A stretch of DNA of 64,000 nucleotides from positions 202,502 through 266,501 of the forward strand of contig QWOQ01000005.1 of NCBI GenBank assembly GCA_003669585.1, given 5' to 3'. Positions 25,503 to 35,148 of this stretch are shown here, one piece after another; within the stretch, counting starts at the first letter, position 1; each line of letters begins with the position of its first letter. Source of the DNA: Planctomycetota bacterium (GTDB lineage Bacteria; Planctomycetota; Planctomycetia; Pirellulales; UBA1268). The notes below the pieces were generated by a model. It was not told the DNA's origin. It did no database searches and was given only the letters and a program-made list of their open reading frames with translations. Made by a program: the position numbers and the translations under genes.

Positions 25503-27425
25503 ATGTCCAAAACACACGATGACAGAAAAACGAAGCGGCGCGTCTCGTCAGAGTTACAAAAGAAAAGATCGAAAGAGAATGTTTCCCAACCACATGTTGA
25601 TCCAGAAAAAGTAGATACACACACACTCAACGCCGCGCAACAACAAACAAATAAAGGAATCAACAATACGGCCTGCAACATCGAGGATTCCATCCGATCT
25701 CGGGCTATTCTGCTTGTAAAAACCAAATCAGCACAGAAGACAATTCGCTCACTCGCATCGAGGTGTGAGCAAGTACTTGTTCGAGTGAGGCTTCGAAAAC
25801 TTGCCTCACAGATGTGTCTTGCGAAGAATGACGCCAGAGCGTCTGCGGGCTTTGAAGCAGCTCTTTCAGCATGTCTTCACGAGGCAATCACGAGCTCCAG
25901 CAACACTGATACTGACCAATCCATTGAGCTGGAAGCATTTGTTTGGGGTTTGGCATGGCTTGCGAGACATGGATGCGCCGGAGAAAATGCCGGAACAATT
26001 CTCGAAAGCCTCGTCACAGTAGCGCATCAAAAAATCGAGCTTCTGAAAAATCGCGATACCTTTTCTGCGGAATTTGTTCTTGTTCTTTCGCGACTGTTTC
26101 ATGATGTTGAAGCATGTCGACAACTCGAGAGCATCGTCCGACAATCTCTGGAGGAGGAGATTGGCAGACTCGTTACGAGCAGCGGAGTCGTCGTTCTGGA
26201 CGGAAGCTTTACGGTAACAACGCGAGTCGTGCGATGGGCTCGTGTCAGGAACCTCGCGTACCTCACCGGAGGAGCTGTATGGGGGGCCGAAACGGAAAAG
26301 TCTTGGTGCCGTGCGACGATCTTCACATTGCGTTTGCTGAGTCCACACGGAAAACTTCCCGTGGAATTTGGGAATTCTCGTGCAGTAAAAACGCAGCCGT
26401 TTTTGCAGTCTGCACGTTCAATGCGAAGTGGAAAGATAAATCGAACCCTTCGATGCATGCACAATCGGAGCAAACGCATCACGCGTGCAGAAGGGAAAAC
26501 ACTTTTACCTCTGCACATGCACTGCGAGCATTCTGCAGTTGCCGTTATGCGAAGTTCATGGGGTGTTGGAGCGATTCGCGTGCTGTTGGAATATCGACAG
26601 TCATCTCCAAAGCTTGAAATATCTGTTGGAGACAGGCTTCTTCTATCCGGATCATGGGAATCATCAATTCAGTACGGAGATCGAAATCTTTTCATCGAGG
26701 GGCCTTGGACTGTCTCCTGTTTTGAAGTCGAGAAGCATGCCGCATTTTTAGAAATTAGTGCTCCTCTTTCAGAGAATTTAAGACTTACCAGGCAGTTGGT
26801 TCTTCTGCCTGGGGAGAGCGTTGTAGTTCTAGCCGATGCTATTGGTCCCGACACAGATTCTGAAAATGCCTCTAGAGCTGTTGTACCATCAAAGAATGGA
26901 GAGGGCAGTGTTTCTCGAGTTGTGGAAAATAGTGCATTAGTCGTTTCATTTTCTCTCGAGTGCGCGTCGCGCACTCGAGTAGAGCAGCTGGAAGAGACTC
27001 GTGAGTGCATCGGGTACGACTCAAAGGTTCGTTTTGTGGCGATTCCACTCGCGCTTCCCGAATGGTCGAGCACATGTACAGCAGGAGAGCTCGTTGCTCA
27101 ATCCGCTAAACTCATGATTCGTCAGCGTACAAACGCATCTCGAATGTATGTTCCGCTATGGTTCGATTTCAGACCTTCGAGAGTATCCGCACCTCGAACT
27201 TGGCGGCAGTTGACAGTTGCTGAGTCAATGCGAATTCTACGTCGTGACGAGGCAGCCTGCTTCCGCATTCAATCTGATAATCGGCAGTGGTTGCTCTACC
27301 AATCACTCGATATGCCAAACAATCGTACGGCGCTTGGGTGTAACATGGCCTGTGATTTTTTGCTCGGTAGACTGAAGGCCAATGGCATCATTGAGCGTCT
27401 GATTGAAATTGGTTCCTCGACCTAA
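25503..27425 (+). CDS. Unrecognised 640-residue protein, C-terminal beta-sandwich-like
   Basis: I do not recognise this family with certainty. The first 60 residues are Lys/Arg/Gln-rich and probably disordered. Residues about 65-260 are helical (LASRCEQVLVRVRLRKLASQ). The second half is strand-rich, with blocks such as AIRVLLEYRQSSPKLEISVGD, EGPWTVSCFEVEKHAAFLEI and RLTRQLVLLPGESVVVLADAI that resemble the beta-sandwich of heparinase II/III-type proteins; I see no catalytic motif. No signal peptide is visible. It ends 18 bp before yggS and may be co-transcribed with it. Basic residues are common (high Arg content). Confidence 0.5.
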   Translation: MSKTHDDRKTKRRVSSELQKKRSKENVSQPHVDPEKVDTHTLNAAQQQTNKGINNTACNIEDSIRSRAILLVKTKSAQKTIRSLASRCEQVLVRVRLRKLASQMCLAKNDARASAGFEAALSACLHEAITSSSNTDTDQSIELEAFVWGLAWLARHGCAGENAGTILESLVTVAHQKIELLKNRDTFSAEFVLVLSRLFHDVEACRQLESIVRQSLEEEIGRLVTSSGVVVLDGSFTVTTRVVRWARVRNLAYLTGGAVWGAETEKSWCRATIFTLRLLSPHGKLPVEFGNSRAVKTQPFLQSARSMRSGKINRTLRCMHNRSKRITRAEGKTLLPLHMHCEHSAVAVMRSSWGVGAIRVLLEYRQSSPKLEISVGDRLLLSGSWESSIQYGDRNLFIEGPWTVSCFEVEKHAAFLEISAPLSENLRLTRQLVLLPGESVVVLADAIGPDTDSENASRAVVPSKNGEGSVSRVVENSALVVSFSLECASRTRVEQLEETRECIGYDSKVRFVAIPLALPEWSSTCTAGELVAQSAKLMIRQRTNASRMYVPLWFDFRPSRVSAPRTWRQLTVAESMRILRRDEAACFRIQSDNRQWLLYQSLDMPNNRTALGCNMACDFLLGRLKANGIIERLIEIGSST

Positions 27426-27443
27426 GAGTTGAACGGACGAAGA

Positions 27444-28172
27444 ATGTTTTCTAGCAATGCACAATCACTTACAATTCGATCCAATCTGGATCATGTTGTG
27501 CAGCGAAAAGATGCCGCTTGCAGACAGGCCGGACGCAATCCCAACGAAGTGCGACTGGTGGGTGTCACCAAATACGTTGACGAATTACTGGCAAGAATTC
27601 TCTGCACGGCTGGATGCTTTGATCTGGCTGAAAGCAGACCGCAACGAATTTGGAAAATGGCAGAATCGCTTGCGGATTTCTCAGCTCTCCAGTGGCATTT
27701 AATTGGCCATCTGCAACGCAATAAAGTACGTAGGACGCTCGAGAGCGTGTCGCTCATTCACACCGTCGACAGCCAAGAGTTGATCGATTCAATCGAATTT
27801 GAGTCCAAACGCCGCAATCAGACTACTCATCTACTGATCGAGGTTAATCTCTCGGGAGATCCTGCACGAACCGGTTGCATGATGAGCGATACGCCGCGCC
27901 TCGTTGAGTTTGCGCAGTCAAAGCCGCACTGCTGTGTAAAAGGCCTGATGGGAATGGCAGGCATATCTGAGGACATTGGAGCAGCCAGGCGAGACTTTTC
28001 ACGATTACGGGTGGAAAGGGATCGAATTGCAGGAACCAATACCGCTCAACTACCGGAGCTTTCGATGGGGATGACCGCAGATTTTGAAGATGCGATTCTA
28101 GAAGGGGCGACGATCGTACGCATTGGATCTGCACTTTGGCAAGGAGTATTAAAGCAAGGTTCACACGACTAG
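27444..28172 (+). CDS. yggS: YggS/PROSC-family PLP-binding protein
   Basis: A 242-residue fold-type III PLP protein that buffers pyridoxal phosphate and affects amino-acid balance. The PLP Lys is in LVGVTKYVD; ESRPQRI, WHLIGHLQRNK, HTVDS, LLIEVNLSGDPARTGC, VKGLMGMAG and ELSMGMTADFEDAI follow in family order. The ATG at 27444 is chosen over a TTG five codons upstream. The gene follows the 640-residue unknown by 18 bp and is convergent with greA. Confidence 0.9.
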   Translation: MFSSNAQSLTIRSNLDHVVQRKDAACRQAGRNPNEVRLVGVTKYVDELLARILCTAGCFDLAESRPQRIWKMAESLADFSALQWHLIGHLQRNKVRRTLESVSLIHTVDSQELIDSIEFESKRRNQTTHLLIEVNLSGDPARTGCMMSDTPRLVEFAQSKPHCCVKGLMGMAGISEDIGAARRDFSRLRVERDRIAGTNTAQLPELSMGMTADFEDAILEGATIVRIGSALWQGVLKQGSHD

Positions 28173-28232
28173 CCAGCAGGGCCAGTGAGATGAATGCAGC
28201 GACGAGACACACAGGACACAGTGTGGCGAAGC

Positions 28233-28712
28233 CTAATCCTCGAATCGCACTTCTTTGATTTCAAATTTCATCGTTCCGGCTGGAACGTCGATAGAAACCT
28301 TCTCACCAACCTTGCGTCCGAGGAGTCCTTGCGCCAAGGGGCTCGCGACGTTTATCTTTCCCGCATCGTAATCCTCTTCACCAGCTCCTACTAAAACAAA
28401 GATTTCGTCATCTCCGAATTTGAGATCACGAACGACCACTGTCGAACCGAAGACGACTTCATTCGTCGCTTCCTTCTGGCGTTCAACAATTACAGCTCGA
28501 GCAAGTTTATCGCGGAGCATGTTGATTTTTGCCTGCATCAATCCCTGGCTTTCACGAGCACCGTGGTATTCAGCATTTTCACTGAGATCTCCCTCGCTGC
28601 GTGCAAGAGCAATGCGTTGGGCAAGCTTTGGCATTTCGACAGTGTCGAGGTTGTCTACCTCCGTCTTCAGCTTGTCATACCCGGTGCGTGTCATTGGAAT
28701 ACGGTCCAACAT
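28233..28712 (-). CDS. greA: Transcription elongation factor GreA
   Basis: GreA reactivates backtracked RNA polymerase by stimulating transcript cleavage. The 159-residue protein has the coiled-coil N-terminus with the acidic tip motif ARSEGDLSENAEYHGARE, and a C-terminal FKBP-like domain (VASPLAQGLLGRKVGEKVSIDVPAG). Length and motifs are normal. It is the downstream neighbour of a zinc-ribbon coiled-coil protein on the same strand. Confidence 0.95.
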   Translation of the reverse strand: MLDRIPMTRTGYDKLKTEVDNLDTVEMPKLAQRIALARSEGDLSENAEYHGARESQGLMQAKINMLRDKLARAVIVERQKEATNEVVFGSTVVVRDLKFGDDEIFVLVGAGEEDYDAGKINVASPLAQGLLGRKVGEKVSIDVPAGTMKFEIKEVRFED

Positions 28713-28784
28713 CGATTTACCTCATACACAATATCATGATGACTCTAAAACTCTCTTCAGGGATCGTTCGAAATCACGGGCCAC

Positions 28785-29546
28785 TCAGTGTCCTGATTTT
28801 TGACTTATTGAGTCTGCTTCAACTCGCTTTGGAAGACGCGAGTCTGGCATGTAAAGCAATCGACCGCAATTTCTACAGACTACAACGCGAGCCATAGTGA
28901 GTTCAGCAAGCGTGTTTCCTGTGAGTTTCTGAAAACACCCGCCACAACTATCACTTTCCACAGCTGCCATCGCATCAGCTCCCTTGGATTTCACCGTCCG
29001 CTGATACGTTTCACGTGAATCGTTTGGCAAATCCTGTTCGACTTCCCCAATCGCCGAAACAATACGTGCAACCTCGCTATGAAGTGTATGTTCCTCTTGA
29101 TCCACTCCAGTCTTTACCTGCACCAACAGCGACTTACTTTTTGTAACCACCGCCTCAGCCTCACTCACACCACACTTGAAGGTGTCGATTCGTTCGAGAG
29201 CCTCAAGTATTTCATCTTGCAACACACTTGTCGCCATTTTGTCTGCGGCGATCTGATCTCGTAGCGTCTGATACTCTCGGTTTGTTTTGGAGGCATTCAG
29301 TTTCGTTTCATAGTCAATAATTTTTGCCTCACTCGATCGCAGTTGCAACTGTTTTTGATCAGCAGCCATTTTTGACTGTTTGACAGAACCTTGAATCGTG
29401 GCAAGCGCCACCTCCGCAGCCTTCAACTGTGCACTGCGGGCCAAAACCTGTCGCGGACCGACAGCCTGCCGTTCGTGCAAATCCGCAAGCTGACGATGCA
29501 TTCTGTGAAGGGTCTGTAGGGTTTGAGCAGTAACGGCAAGCGACAT
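28785..29546 (-). CDS. Coiled-coil protein with C4 zinc ribbon
   Basis: A 253-residue protein. Residues 1-180 form a long helical coiled-coil hairpin (SEAKIIDYETKLNASKTNREYQTLRDQI); the end carries a C4 zinc ribbon, CGGC...CRNCG, with RLLYMP after it. This is the CT398/DUF164-type family of putative RNA polymerase- or nucleic-acid-associated proteins with no firm role. The TNREYQTL motif is typical of the family. It lies between greA and the dnaG-rpoD unit on the same strand, a transcription-related neighbourhood. Confidence 0.82.
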   Translation of the reverse strand: MSLAVTAQTLQTLHRMHRQLADLHERQAVGPRQVLARSAQLKAAEVALATIQGSVKQSKMAADQKQLQLRSSEAKIIDYETKLNASKTNREYQTLRDQIAADKMATSVLQDEILEALERIDTFKCGVSEAEAVVTKSKSLLVQVKTGVDQEEHTLHSEVARIVSAIGEVEQDLPNDSRETYQRTVKSKGADAMAAVESDSCGGCFQKLTGNTLAELTMARVVVCRNCGRLLYMPDSRLPKRVEADSISQKSGH

Positions 29547-29740
29547 GGAAAATTCCTTTTACGTGGAACAGCGCACCCCACACATCGAAATGGGTTTGGG
29601 CGTACTGGAAAAGTCTACCATAGCCATGAGGCATGCAATTACATCAATAGACAGAGCAACCATAAACAATTCGAAGCGAACAACTCAAAACAAAACAGCT
29701 TCTGCTTTGGGATGTAAATCCACCCACCGCAACAGTTGTT

Positions 29741-31417
29741 CTACCCAGCGTGATCGAAGAAATCTCTTGATGCCGTCGCAAGAGTCTCTTGAGGCCCAGT
29801 GCCAAGAAAGCCCTCCAACTGGCGAGATCGAACTGGGTGCTGAAGCTTTTTCACTGCCTTTGCCTCAATCTGGCGTACTCGCTCACGAGTGACGCGAAAA
29901 ATTCGGCCAACCTCTTCAAGAGTATACATGTAGCCGTCACTTAATCCGTACCGTAAACGAATGATTTCTCGCTCACGATAGGTGAGCGTTTTGAGAAGTG
30001 ATGTGATCTTATCCTTCAGCAGTTCATGTGTTGCGCTGAGTGCTGGGGCTGTCGTTGCGTGGTCTTCGACAAACTCACTGAAGCTTGCATCATCACTCTC
30101 ACCGATTGGTCGATCGAGACTCATTGGCTGGCGTCCCATATCGAGCACTCGGCGAGCTTCTTCCAAGGGAATTCCTGATGCAAGCGAAATGTCCTCAATG
30201 GTTGGCTCATGGCCAAGTTCGTGAAGCAGTCTCTTCGACATGGTTCGCAGCTTTGATAGAACGTCGATCATGTGAACTGGGATTCTGATCGTTCTCGCCT
30301 GGTCGGCAATTGCACGTGTAATAGCCTGTCGAATCCACCACGTTGCATAGGTCGAGAATTTAAATCCTCGACGATACTCGTACTTGTCGACAGCCCGCAT
30401 GAGTCCAGTGTTTCCTTCCTGAATAAGATCGAGAAAACTTAAGCCGCGATTACGATACTTTTTTGCGATCGACACGACTAATCGAAGATTCGCAGCGGAC
30501 AGGTTTCGTTTTGAAAGTTCATACTCATCCTGCAAACGACTAAGAATCTCCACACGAGTGCGAAGCGAACGCGGACTCTCCAGCGTTGAGAGCATTAAAT
30601 CTCGAAGTTCCTTTCGCATGTCGGCACGGTCGTCGATCGACATCGATCCTTCTCGCATCTCCCGTAAGTGCTGCTGCAAACGGTCCATGCGATTGGACAT
30701 CCCTTGAAGTAGCTTTACCATTGGCTGGACCCGACGGGTACGAAGGCTGAGTTCCTCGACAAGCTGAAGCACCTTCGTGCGACGACGGCGAAAACGAATG
30801 CGAGCGAGCTTCGCTGTTTCCGGATCTGTGAGGCGACTAATCAGCTTTTTAAAATCTGAACGATTTTCATTCATAAGATGAGTGAGTGTTGTCAGATTAT
30901 GAGGCATACGGGCCTGGATCTGCTCCTTTGTCAGTCGTTCTGTGAGAGAGACTTTGATCGTTCGATCAAATGGCAGCGTGCCTTCGTGCACTCGCTTCAG
31001 TGTGTCAACGGTGGCTTGCAGTGAGTAACCGCAACCGAGAATAGCGCGCCGAAATCGTTTGCGAGTCACTTCAATTCGCTTCGCGAGCGAGATCTCTTCC
31101 GATCTGGAGAGAAGTGGGATTTCAGCCATTTGTGCCAAATACATACGAATCGGGTCGTCGCCCGCATTCGATGGCGCGCTGGTAGTCGGTTCATCGCGTT
31201 TCGGAACTGGCACGGGAGTTGGAGGCCCGTCGATCGGATCAGGAGCGCGATCGAGCAGCGAGATGCCCTGTTCCTCGAGAGCCACCAATAGAGAGTCAAT
31301 TTTTTCTGGGTCAACAGCCTCGTCCGGAAGAAACGCATTGACCTGATCAAATGTCAGATACCCTTGAGACTTACCAGTAGAAATCAACAATACGAGTTCT
31401 TTATCGTGATGACTCAT
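29741..31417 (-). CDS. rpoD: Primary RNA polymerase sigma factor RpoD
   Basis: Sigma-70 family housekeeping factor, 558 aa. Region 1.1-like N-terminus ([14 protein letters not shown]), region 1.2 [18 protein letters not shown], region 2 ([54 protein letters not shown]), region 3 ([16 protein letters not shown]) and region 4 ([34 protein letters not shown]) are all present. The ATG at 31417 is preferred because GGAG precedes it; the frame is open to 31525, overlapping dnaG. It follows dnaG directly, the classical macromolecular-synthesis order. I see only a weak hairpin after the stop. Confidence 0.96.
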   Translation of the reverse strand: MSHHDKELVLLISTGKSQGYLTFDQVNAFLPDEAVDPEKIDSLLVALEEQGISLLDRAPDPIDGPPTPVPVPKRDEPTTSAPSNAGDDPIRMYLAQMAEIPLLSRSEEISLAKRIEVTRKRFRRAILGCGYSLQATVDTLKRVHEGTLPFDRTIKVSLTERLTKEQIQARMPHNLTTLTHLMNENRSDFKKLISRLTDPETAKLARIRFRRRRTKVLQLVEELSLRTRRVQPMVKLLQGMSNRMDRLQQHLREMREGSMSIDDRADMRKELRDLMLSTLESPRSLRTRVEILSRLQDEYELSKRNLSAANLRLVVSIAKKYRNRGLSFLDLIQEGNTGLMRAVDKYEYRRGFKFSTYATWWIRQAITRAIADQARTIRIPVHMIDVLSKLRTMSKRLLHELGHEPTIEDISLASGIPLEEARRVLDMGRQPMSLDRPIGESDDASFSEFVEDHATTAPALSATHELLKDKITSLLKTLTYREREIIRLRYGLSDGYMYTLEEVGRIFRVTRERVRQIEAKAVKKLQHPVRSRQLEGFLGTGPQETLATASRDFFDHAG

Positions 31418-31521
31418 CAATTCGGACTCCTTCGACTCCCTGCCTCTGTAAACCACCATCTTCTTGTGACGTACGTCATGCGATTCACGAAATACGTTAC
31501 GAGAAAAAGGGTTGGACACCG

Positions 31522-33351
31522 TCACCCATCCTTGGGATCCGTCATGCCCTGAGCTGCTCGGCGCTGTGCGACAAGTTGCTCTAGAAGTTCTGCTTCCGCC
31601 AATGGTTCAAGGCGTGTTGATGTAAGGACTTTGGCATGCGTGCGAGCCATCGTCTCGGCGCTGCGACGCCTGAGGGCTTCGAGCAACTGGCCAACACGTT
31701 CGCTCGGATTGCCGGCACATCGTAACGATCCTGAATCATCAATATCGACTAAGAGACTCTGAATCTGAGGATCTGGAAGTTCTAAAAGCAGATCCCCAAG
31801 TGCGACTCGGCGTCCGTCGGAATCAAGCTTTCGTGCAGCATCGAATACCGTTCGTCCAACCGACGATTCAATCTGATCGCTTGAAAACTCTCGAATAATA
31901 ATTCCAGCACTTTCTGGAACACTGACAAGCACTTCAAGAATTTCACGATCCCATGCCGAAAGGCTCGGAACCGGCGGCGCGTGCTGCGTCTGGACTGCTT
32001 CGACCGGACGCTGGCGTGAAGAAAACTCTGAACGAAGACTCAAAAGACGGATCCGAAGAGCTTCTCGCGAGAGCGTAAACCTTCGCGACAAGCGACCGAG
32101 AATTTGATCCTCTCTCAAAAATCGCTGCGACGAGTTCACCGCCTGAGATGATACTCGCGAAAGTGCCTTCAATACACTTTCAACGGCAATAAGCGCCGCT
32201 TCATCTCCCGAGCCTAGAGGCATCTTCGCCAACGCCTCATCCATTCGGTATTCCAATGGATCGCCGGCAGACGCAAGCAAGGATTCAAAGGCTTCTCTTC
32301 CATGGATCGTTAGAAACTCACAGGGGTCAACACCTGTTGGTAGACGAACGATTCGCACATCAATCGGCTCGGAGAGAAGCACGTCGAGTATCTCGTCTGC
32401 CCTTCGACGCCCAGCATCATCACCATCGAGGACGAGCACAATACGGTCGGCGTAGCGACGCAGCAACTTCGCATGCCGTTCTCCGAGTGCTGTTCCTAGC
32501 ACCGCCACGACATCGTGAATCCCTGCCTGACGAGCCGCAAGACAATCCGTATAGCCTTCAACCACTACAGCGCGTCGCGATTGTGCCATCGACTGCCGAG
32601 CAGAATCGAGACCGTAGAGCATGGAACTCTTTGAGAAGAGGGGGGTCTCCGGAGAGTTGATGTACTTCGCTGCGTCAGGCGATGCTCCAGGTAAAATTCG
32701 TCCACCAAATGCCACACAACGATTCTGTGGATCACGGATTGGAAAAATGACACGACCTCGAAAACGATCATAAAACCCAGACCGGTCCTGCCTTTCAACG
32801 ACGAGCCCGGCCTGCTTCATGACATCCGTCGAGATTCCCTCATCATTTGACTGTTTTAAGAGCCAGTCCCATTCATCCGGTGCAAAACCAATCGCAAAAG
32901 TTTCAATTGTTTCCGATGAAAGCCCGCGTTCAGTGAGATAGGTTCGAACTGCTGTCCCCTGCGACGCTAAAAGACATTCGTGAAATCGATCACTGGCCCA
33001 TTGAATTGCTGAATAGAGCTGCGATTTTTCGCTGAATGAAAAACCTGCACGTCCTCGGGGAATATCGATTCCTGAACGTTGGGCCAATTGTTCCAGAGCT
33101 TCTGGAAATTCCAGCCGTTCGGCCTTCATCAGAAAGCTAAATGCATCTCCTCCGACATTGCAGACCCAACAGCGGAACGTTTGACGCTCCGGATTGACTT
33201 GCAAACTCGGGCGGCTGTCTTCATGCCATGGACAAAGCCCCATCAATGCACGCCCACTTCGGCGAAGCGAGACATAACTCCCCACTAAATCGACGATGTC
33301 AATCGCGTCGCGAACGCGTTCTTTGAGATCGTCGTGAGGGAGAATTGACAC
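31522..33351 (-). CDS. dnaG: DNA primase DnaG
   Basis: DnaG makes RNA primers at the fork. The zinc-binding domain ([11 protein letters not shown]...FRCWVC), the RNA polymerase domain ([21 protein letters not shown]), the TOPRIM motifs ([27 protein letters not shown]) and a C-terminal helicase-binding region are visible. The GTG at 33351 gives 609 aa beginning [25 protein letters not shown], like homologues; an ATG at 33411 would add a 20-residue Cys/Phe/Val-rich leader that is not family-like. It is followed by rpoD in the same direction. Confidence 0.95.
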   Translation of the reverse strand: MSILPHDDLKERVRDAIDIVDLVGSYVSLRRSGRALMGLCPWHEDSRPSLQVNPERQTFRCWVCNVGGDAFSFLMKAERLEFPEALEQLAQRSGIDIPRGRAGFSFSEKSQLYSAIQWASDRFHECLLASQGTAVRTYLTERGLSSETIETFAIGFAPDEWDWLLKQSNDEGISTDVMKQAGLVVERQDRSGFYDRFRGRVIFPIRDPQNRCVAFGGRILPGASPDAAKYINSPETPLFSKSSMLYGLDSARQSMAQSRRAVVVEGYTDCLAARQAGIHDVVAVLGTALGERHAKLLRRYADRIVLVLDGDDAGRRRADEILDVLLSEPIDVRIVRLPTGVDPCEFLTIHGREAFESLLASAGDPLEYRMDEALAKMPLGSGDEAALIAVESVLKALSRVSSQAVNSSQRFLREDQILGRLSRRFTLSREALRIRLLSLRSEFSSRQRPVEAVQTQHAPPVPSLSAWDREILEVLVSVPESAGIIIREFSSDQIESSVGRTVFDAARKLDSDGRRVALGDLLLELPDPQIQSLLVDIDDSGSLRCAGNPSERVGQLLEALRRRSAETMARTHAKVLTSTRLEPLAEAELLEQLVAQRRAAQGMTDPKDG

Positions 33352-33672
33352 AGGTATTCTTTCGACGTAATTGCCAACCGTGTGAACGGCAAAAACAAAA
33401 CAACAGAACAAAAATAAAATCGCAGACGAAATCTATGACCAGAAAAATTTATGGTCAAGCTCAAGCTGACAAACGATTATTCGACAAAACAGCGCCGTTT
33501 ACCAACTGGCTCATAACAGCCAATTTATTGAATAATGAATGTCGCTTTTCAAAGATTTCAAGCGACCTGAAGTACCCTCGGAGAATCGATGATTTGCCGA
33601 ACCCGATTGATTTTTCTGGGGTTGTTCAAACCGTTGAATTGCGCAGTCATTCAACCAAACGAAGCGACTTCT
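33352..33672. other. Intergenic region upstream of dnaG
   Basis: About 321 bp between the receiver-protein stop and the dnaG start, both minus strand; it must hold the dnaG-rpoD promoter. The only structure seen is an inverted repeat TGACCA...TGGTCA (33436-33457) with a 10-nt AT-rich spacer, about 85 bp upstream of dnaG. No small gene is convincing. Confidence 0.45.
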
Positions 33673-34128
33673 TCAGGAGGCCGTGGTGGCAAGCAACCGT
33701 TGCACGCTATCGAGGAGACGATCCATTGCGAACGGCTTGCGGATGTAATCGTCAACCCCAAGCATCTCTGCATAGGCTTTGTGTCGACTGCCCTCATTCG
33801 CAGTGATCATAATAATTCTCATTGGAACAGAACGACTGCGACGAAGTGTCTCGAGAACAAGAAAACCGCTTCGTTTTGGCATCATCATGTCGAGGATGAC
33901 AAGATCCGGATTCTCTTTTTCTGCCAAAGCAAGGCCTTGATTACCATCCCGAGCAATCAGAACGTCATATCCTTTGCTTTCGAGAACAGTCCGCATTGAT
34001 TCGATGATCTCAGCATCGTCATCCACCAACAGCACACGTCGAGGAGTTTTCTCATCGCTCGATGTTGAACGTTTCTGAAGAGCGTCAGTCGTCTTTTTAG
34101 GCTTCACTGTTTTTTTTGATGTCGTCAT
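33673..34128 (-). CDS. Stand-alone response-regulator receiver protein
   Basis: A 151-residue protein. After a 40-residue basic Lys/Thr/Ser-rich tail comes a receiver domain with acidic pocket VDDDAE, phosphoacceptor Asp in DLVILDMMMPKRSGF, switch Thr in IIMITANEG and Lys in YIRKPF. No output domain is present, so it would signal through protein contacts, like CheY or Spo0F. The ATG at 34128 has GGGGGA upstream; the frame is open to 34218. No kinase is adjacent, so the partner cannot be told. Confidence 0.88.
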   Translation of the reverse strand: MTTSKKTVKPKKTTDALQKRSTSSDEKTPRRVLLVDDDAEIIESMRTVLESKGYDVLIARDGNQGLALAEKENPDLVILDMMMPKRSGFLVLETLRRSRSVPMRIIMITANEGSRHKAYAEMLGVDDYIRKPFAMDRLLDSVQRLLATTAS

Positions 34129-34301
34129 CGCAAAAGTCCCCCTCGCAGTATCAGGAAAAGCTCTGGAAAAATCGAATCCATTGGCGGGCTGATACGCACA
34201 ATAAAAGTTGGAGAACAACTTTGGTTGGCCTCAGGAAAATCAAGGCCTCAGCGAAACGAATCCTAGCAGGAATGTTTGTGCCCCGCCACGAACCTCAGAT
34301 T

Positions 34302-35096
34302 CTACCGAGAAGTCGACGTCTGTAGTTCCTGCAGCGGCCAGCAAAGTGAGACCACGGCCGCAAAGAGAAAGCCAAGCGATGACCCCAGCAGAATGTCACT
34401 GGGGTAGTGGGCTGAACTGACAAGTCGCTGGAGTGACGCAATCGTGCAGAGAATTAAAAACCATACACGTCCACGAGGGTACTGAGATACGAGAAAGGCT
34501 GCGATTCCTGCTGCAGTCGCCGCGTGCCCCGAAGGGAAACTCGCAATATCGCTGCCGTGTAGATTGTGAGTATTCACAAACGTCTGCCAGATCGAATCAG
34601 TCTGACTAAAATCAATTGCACGAGGACGCACTCGCAGAACCATAAGTTTGATGAGATTGCTTGCGAGTCCGCCGGCAAATGCGACACACACAATGCGAAG
34701 TGCGTTTTTTCGTGTCGAGGTATCAAGCACGAGTATCGTGACGATCACTCCGAGCACGCCCACTCCATGCGCCATCACTTCGGCGAGATAAAAAATCTTT
34801 GCAACATCTCCCGGCATTCCGCCCGTCTTAAACCAACGAGCAACTGGCACATCAATAACAAATGCTGCTCCTCCCATGATCGCCAGCATTCCAGAGGCAA
34901 GTAACAAACCTCGGCAACTGTTTCTACGAGGTTGATTGATTCGAAGAAGTTTTGGTACCTGAAATAAGAAAGCCATAGTTCCAATCACAAATTGTTGCCG
35001 TGACACAATTCCTTCAAAGCTGTCGATGACCAACACGGTAAAGAATTTTTTGAGAATCCGAAACAAGCGGCCCTGACGTCGAGTCAGAATATTCAA
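34302..35096 (-). CDS. PAP2-family membrane phosphatase
   Basis: A 264-residue polytopic protein of the phosphatidic acid phosphatase 2 family. The three catalytic motifs are visible: KLMVLRVRPRA, FPSGHAAT and SSAHYPSDILLG, with about five transmembrane helices (LLLASGMLAIMGGAAFVI, GVLGVIVTILVL, VWFLILCTIASL, FLFAAVVSLCW). Such enzymes dephosphorylate lipid phosphates, including undecaprenyl diphosphate, at the outer face of the membrane. The start could also be a Met 40 residues downstream (34976). It stands between the receiver and yifB on the same strand. Confidence 0.85.
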   Translation of the reverse strand: MNILTRRQGRLFRILKKFFTVLVIDSFEGIVSRQQFVIGTMAFLFQVPKLLRINQPRRNSCRGLLLASGMLAIMGGAAFVIDVPVARWFKTGGMPGDVAKIFYLAEVMAHGVGVLGVIVTILVLDTSTRKNALRIVCVAFAGGLASNLIKLMVLRVRPRAIDFSQTDSIWQTFVNTHNLHGSDIASFPSGHAATAAGIAAFLVSQYPRGRVWFLILCTIASLQRLVSSAHYPSDILLGSSLGFLFAAVVSLCWPLQELQTSTSR

Positions 35097-35148
35097 TAAC
35101 GCGGAAAACAGGAAATCGCATTACAAGAACATTCTCAATCGATTGAGC

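Noticed and set aside
29690-29740. Possible terminator after rpoD
   Set aside because: Only a 3-bp stem with a T-rich run on the minus strand; too weak to report as a terminator.
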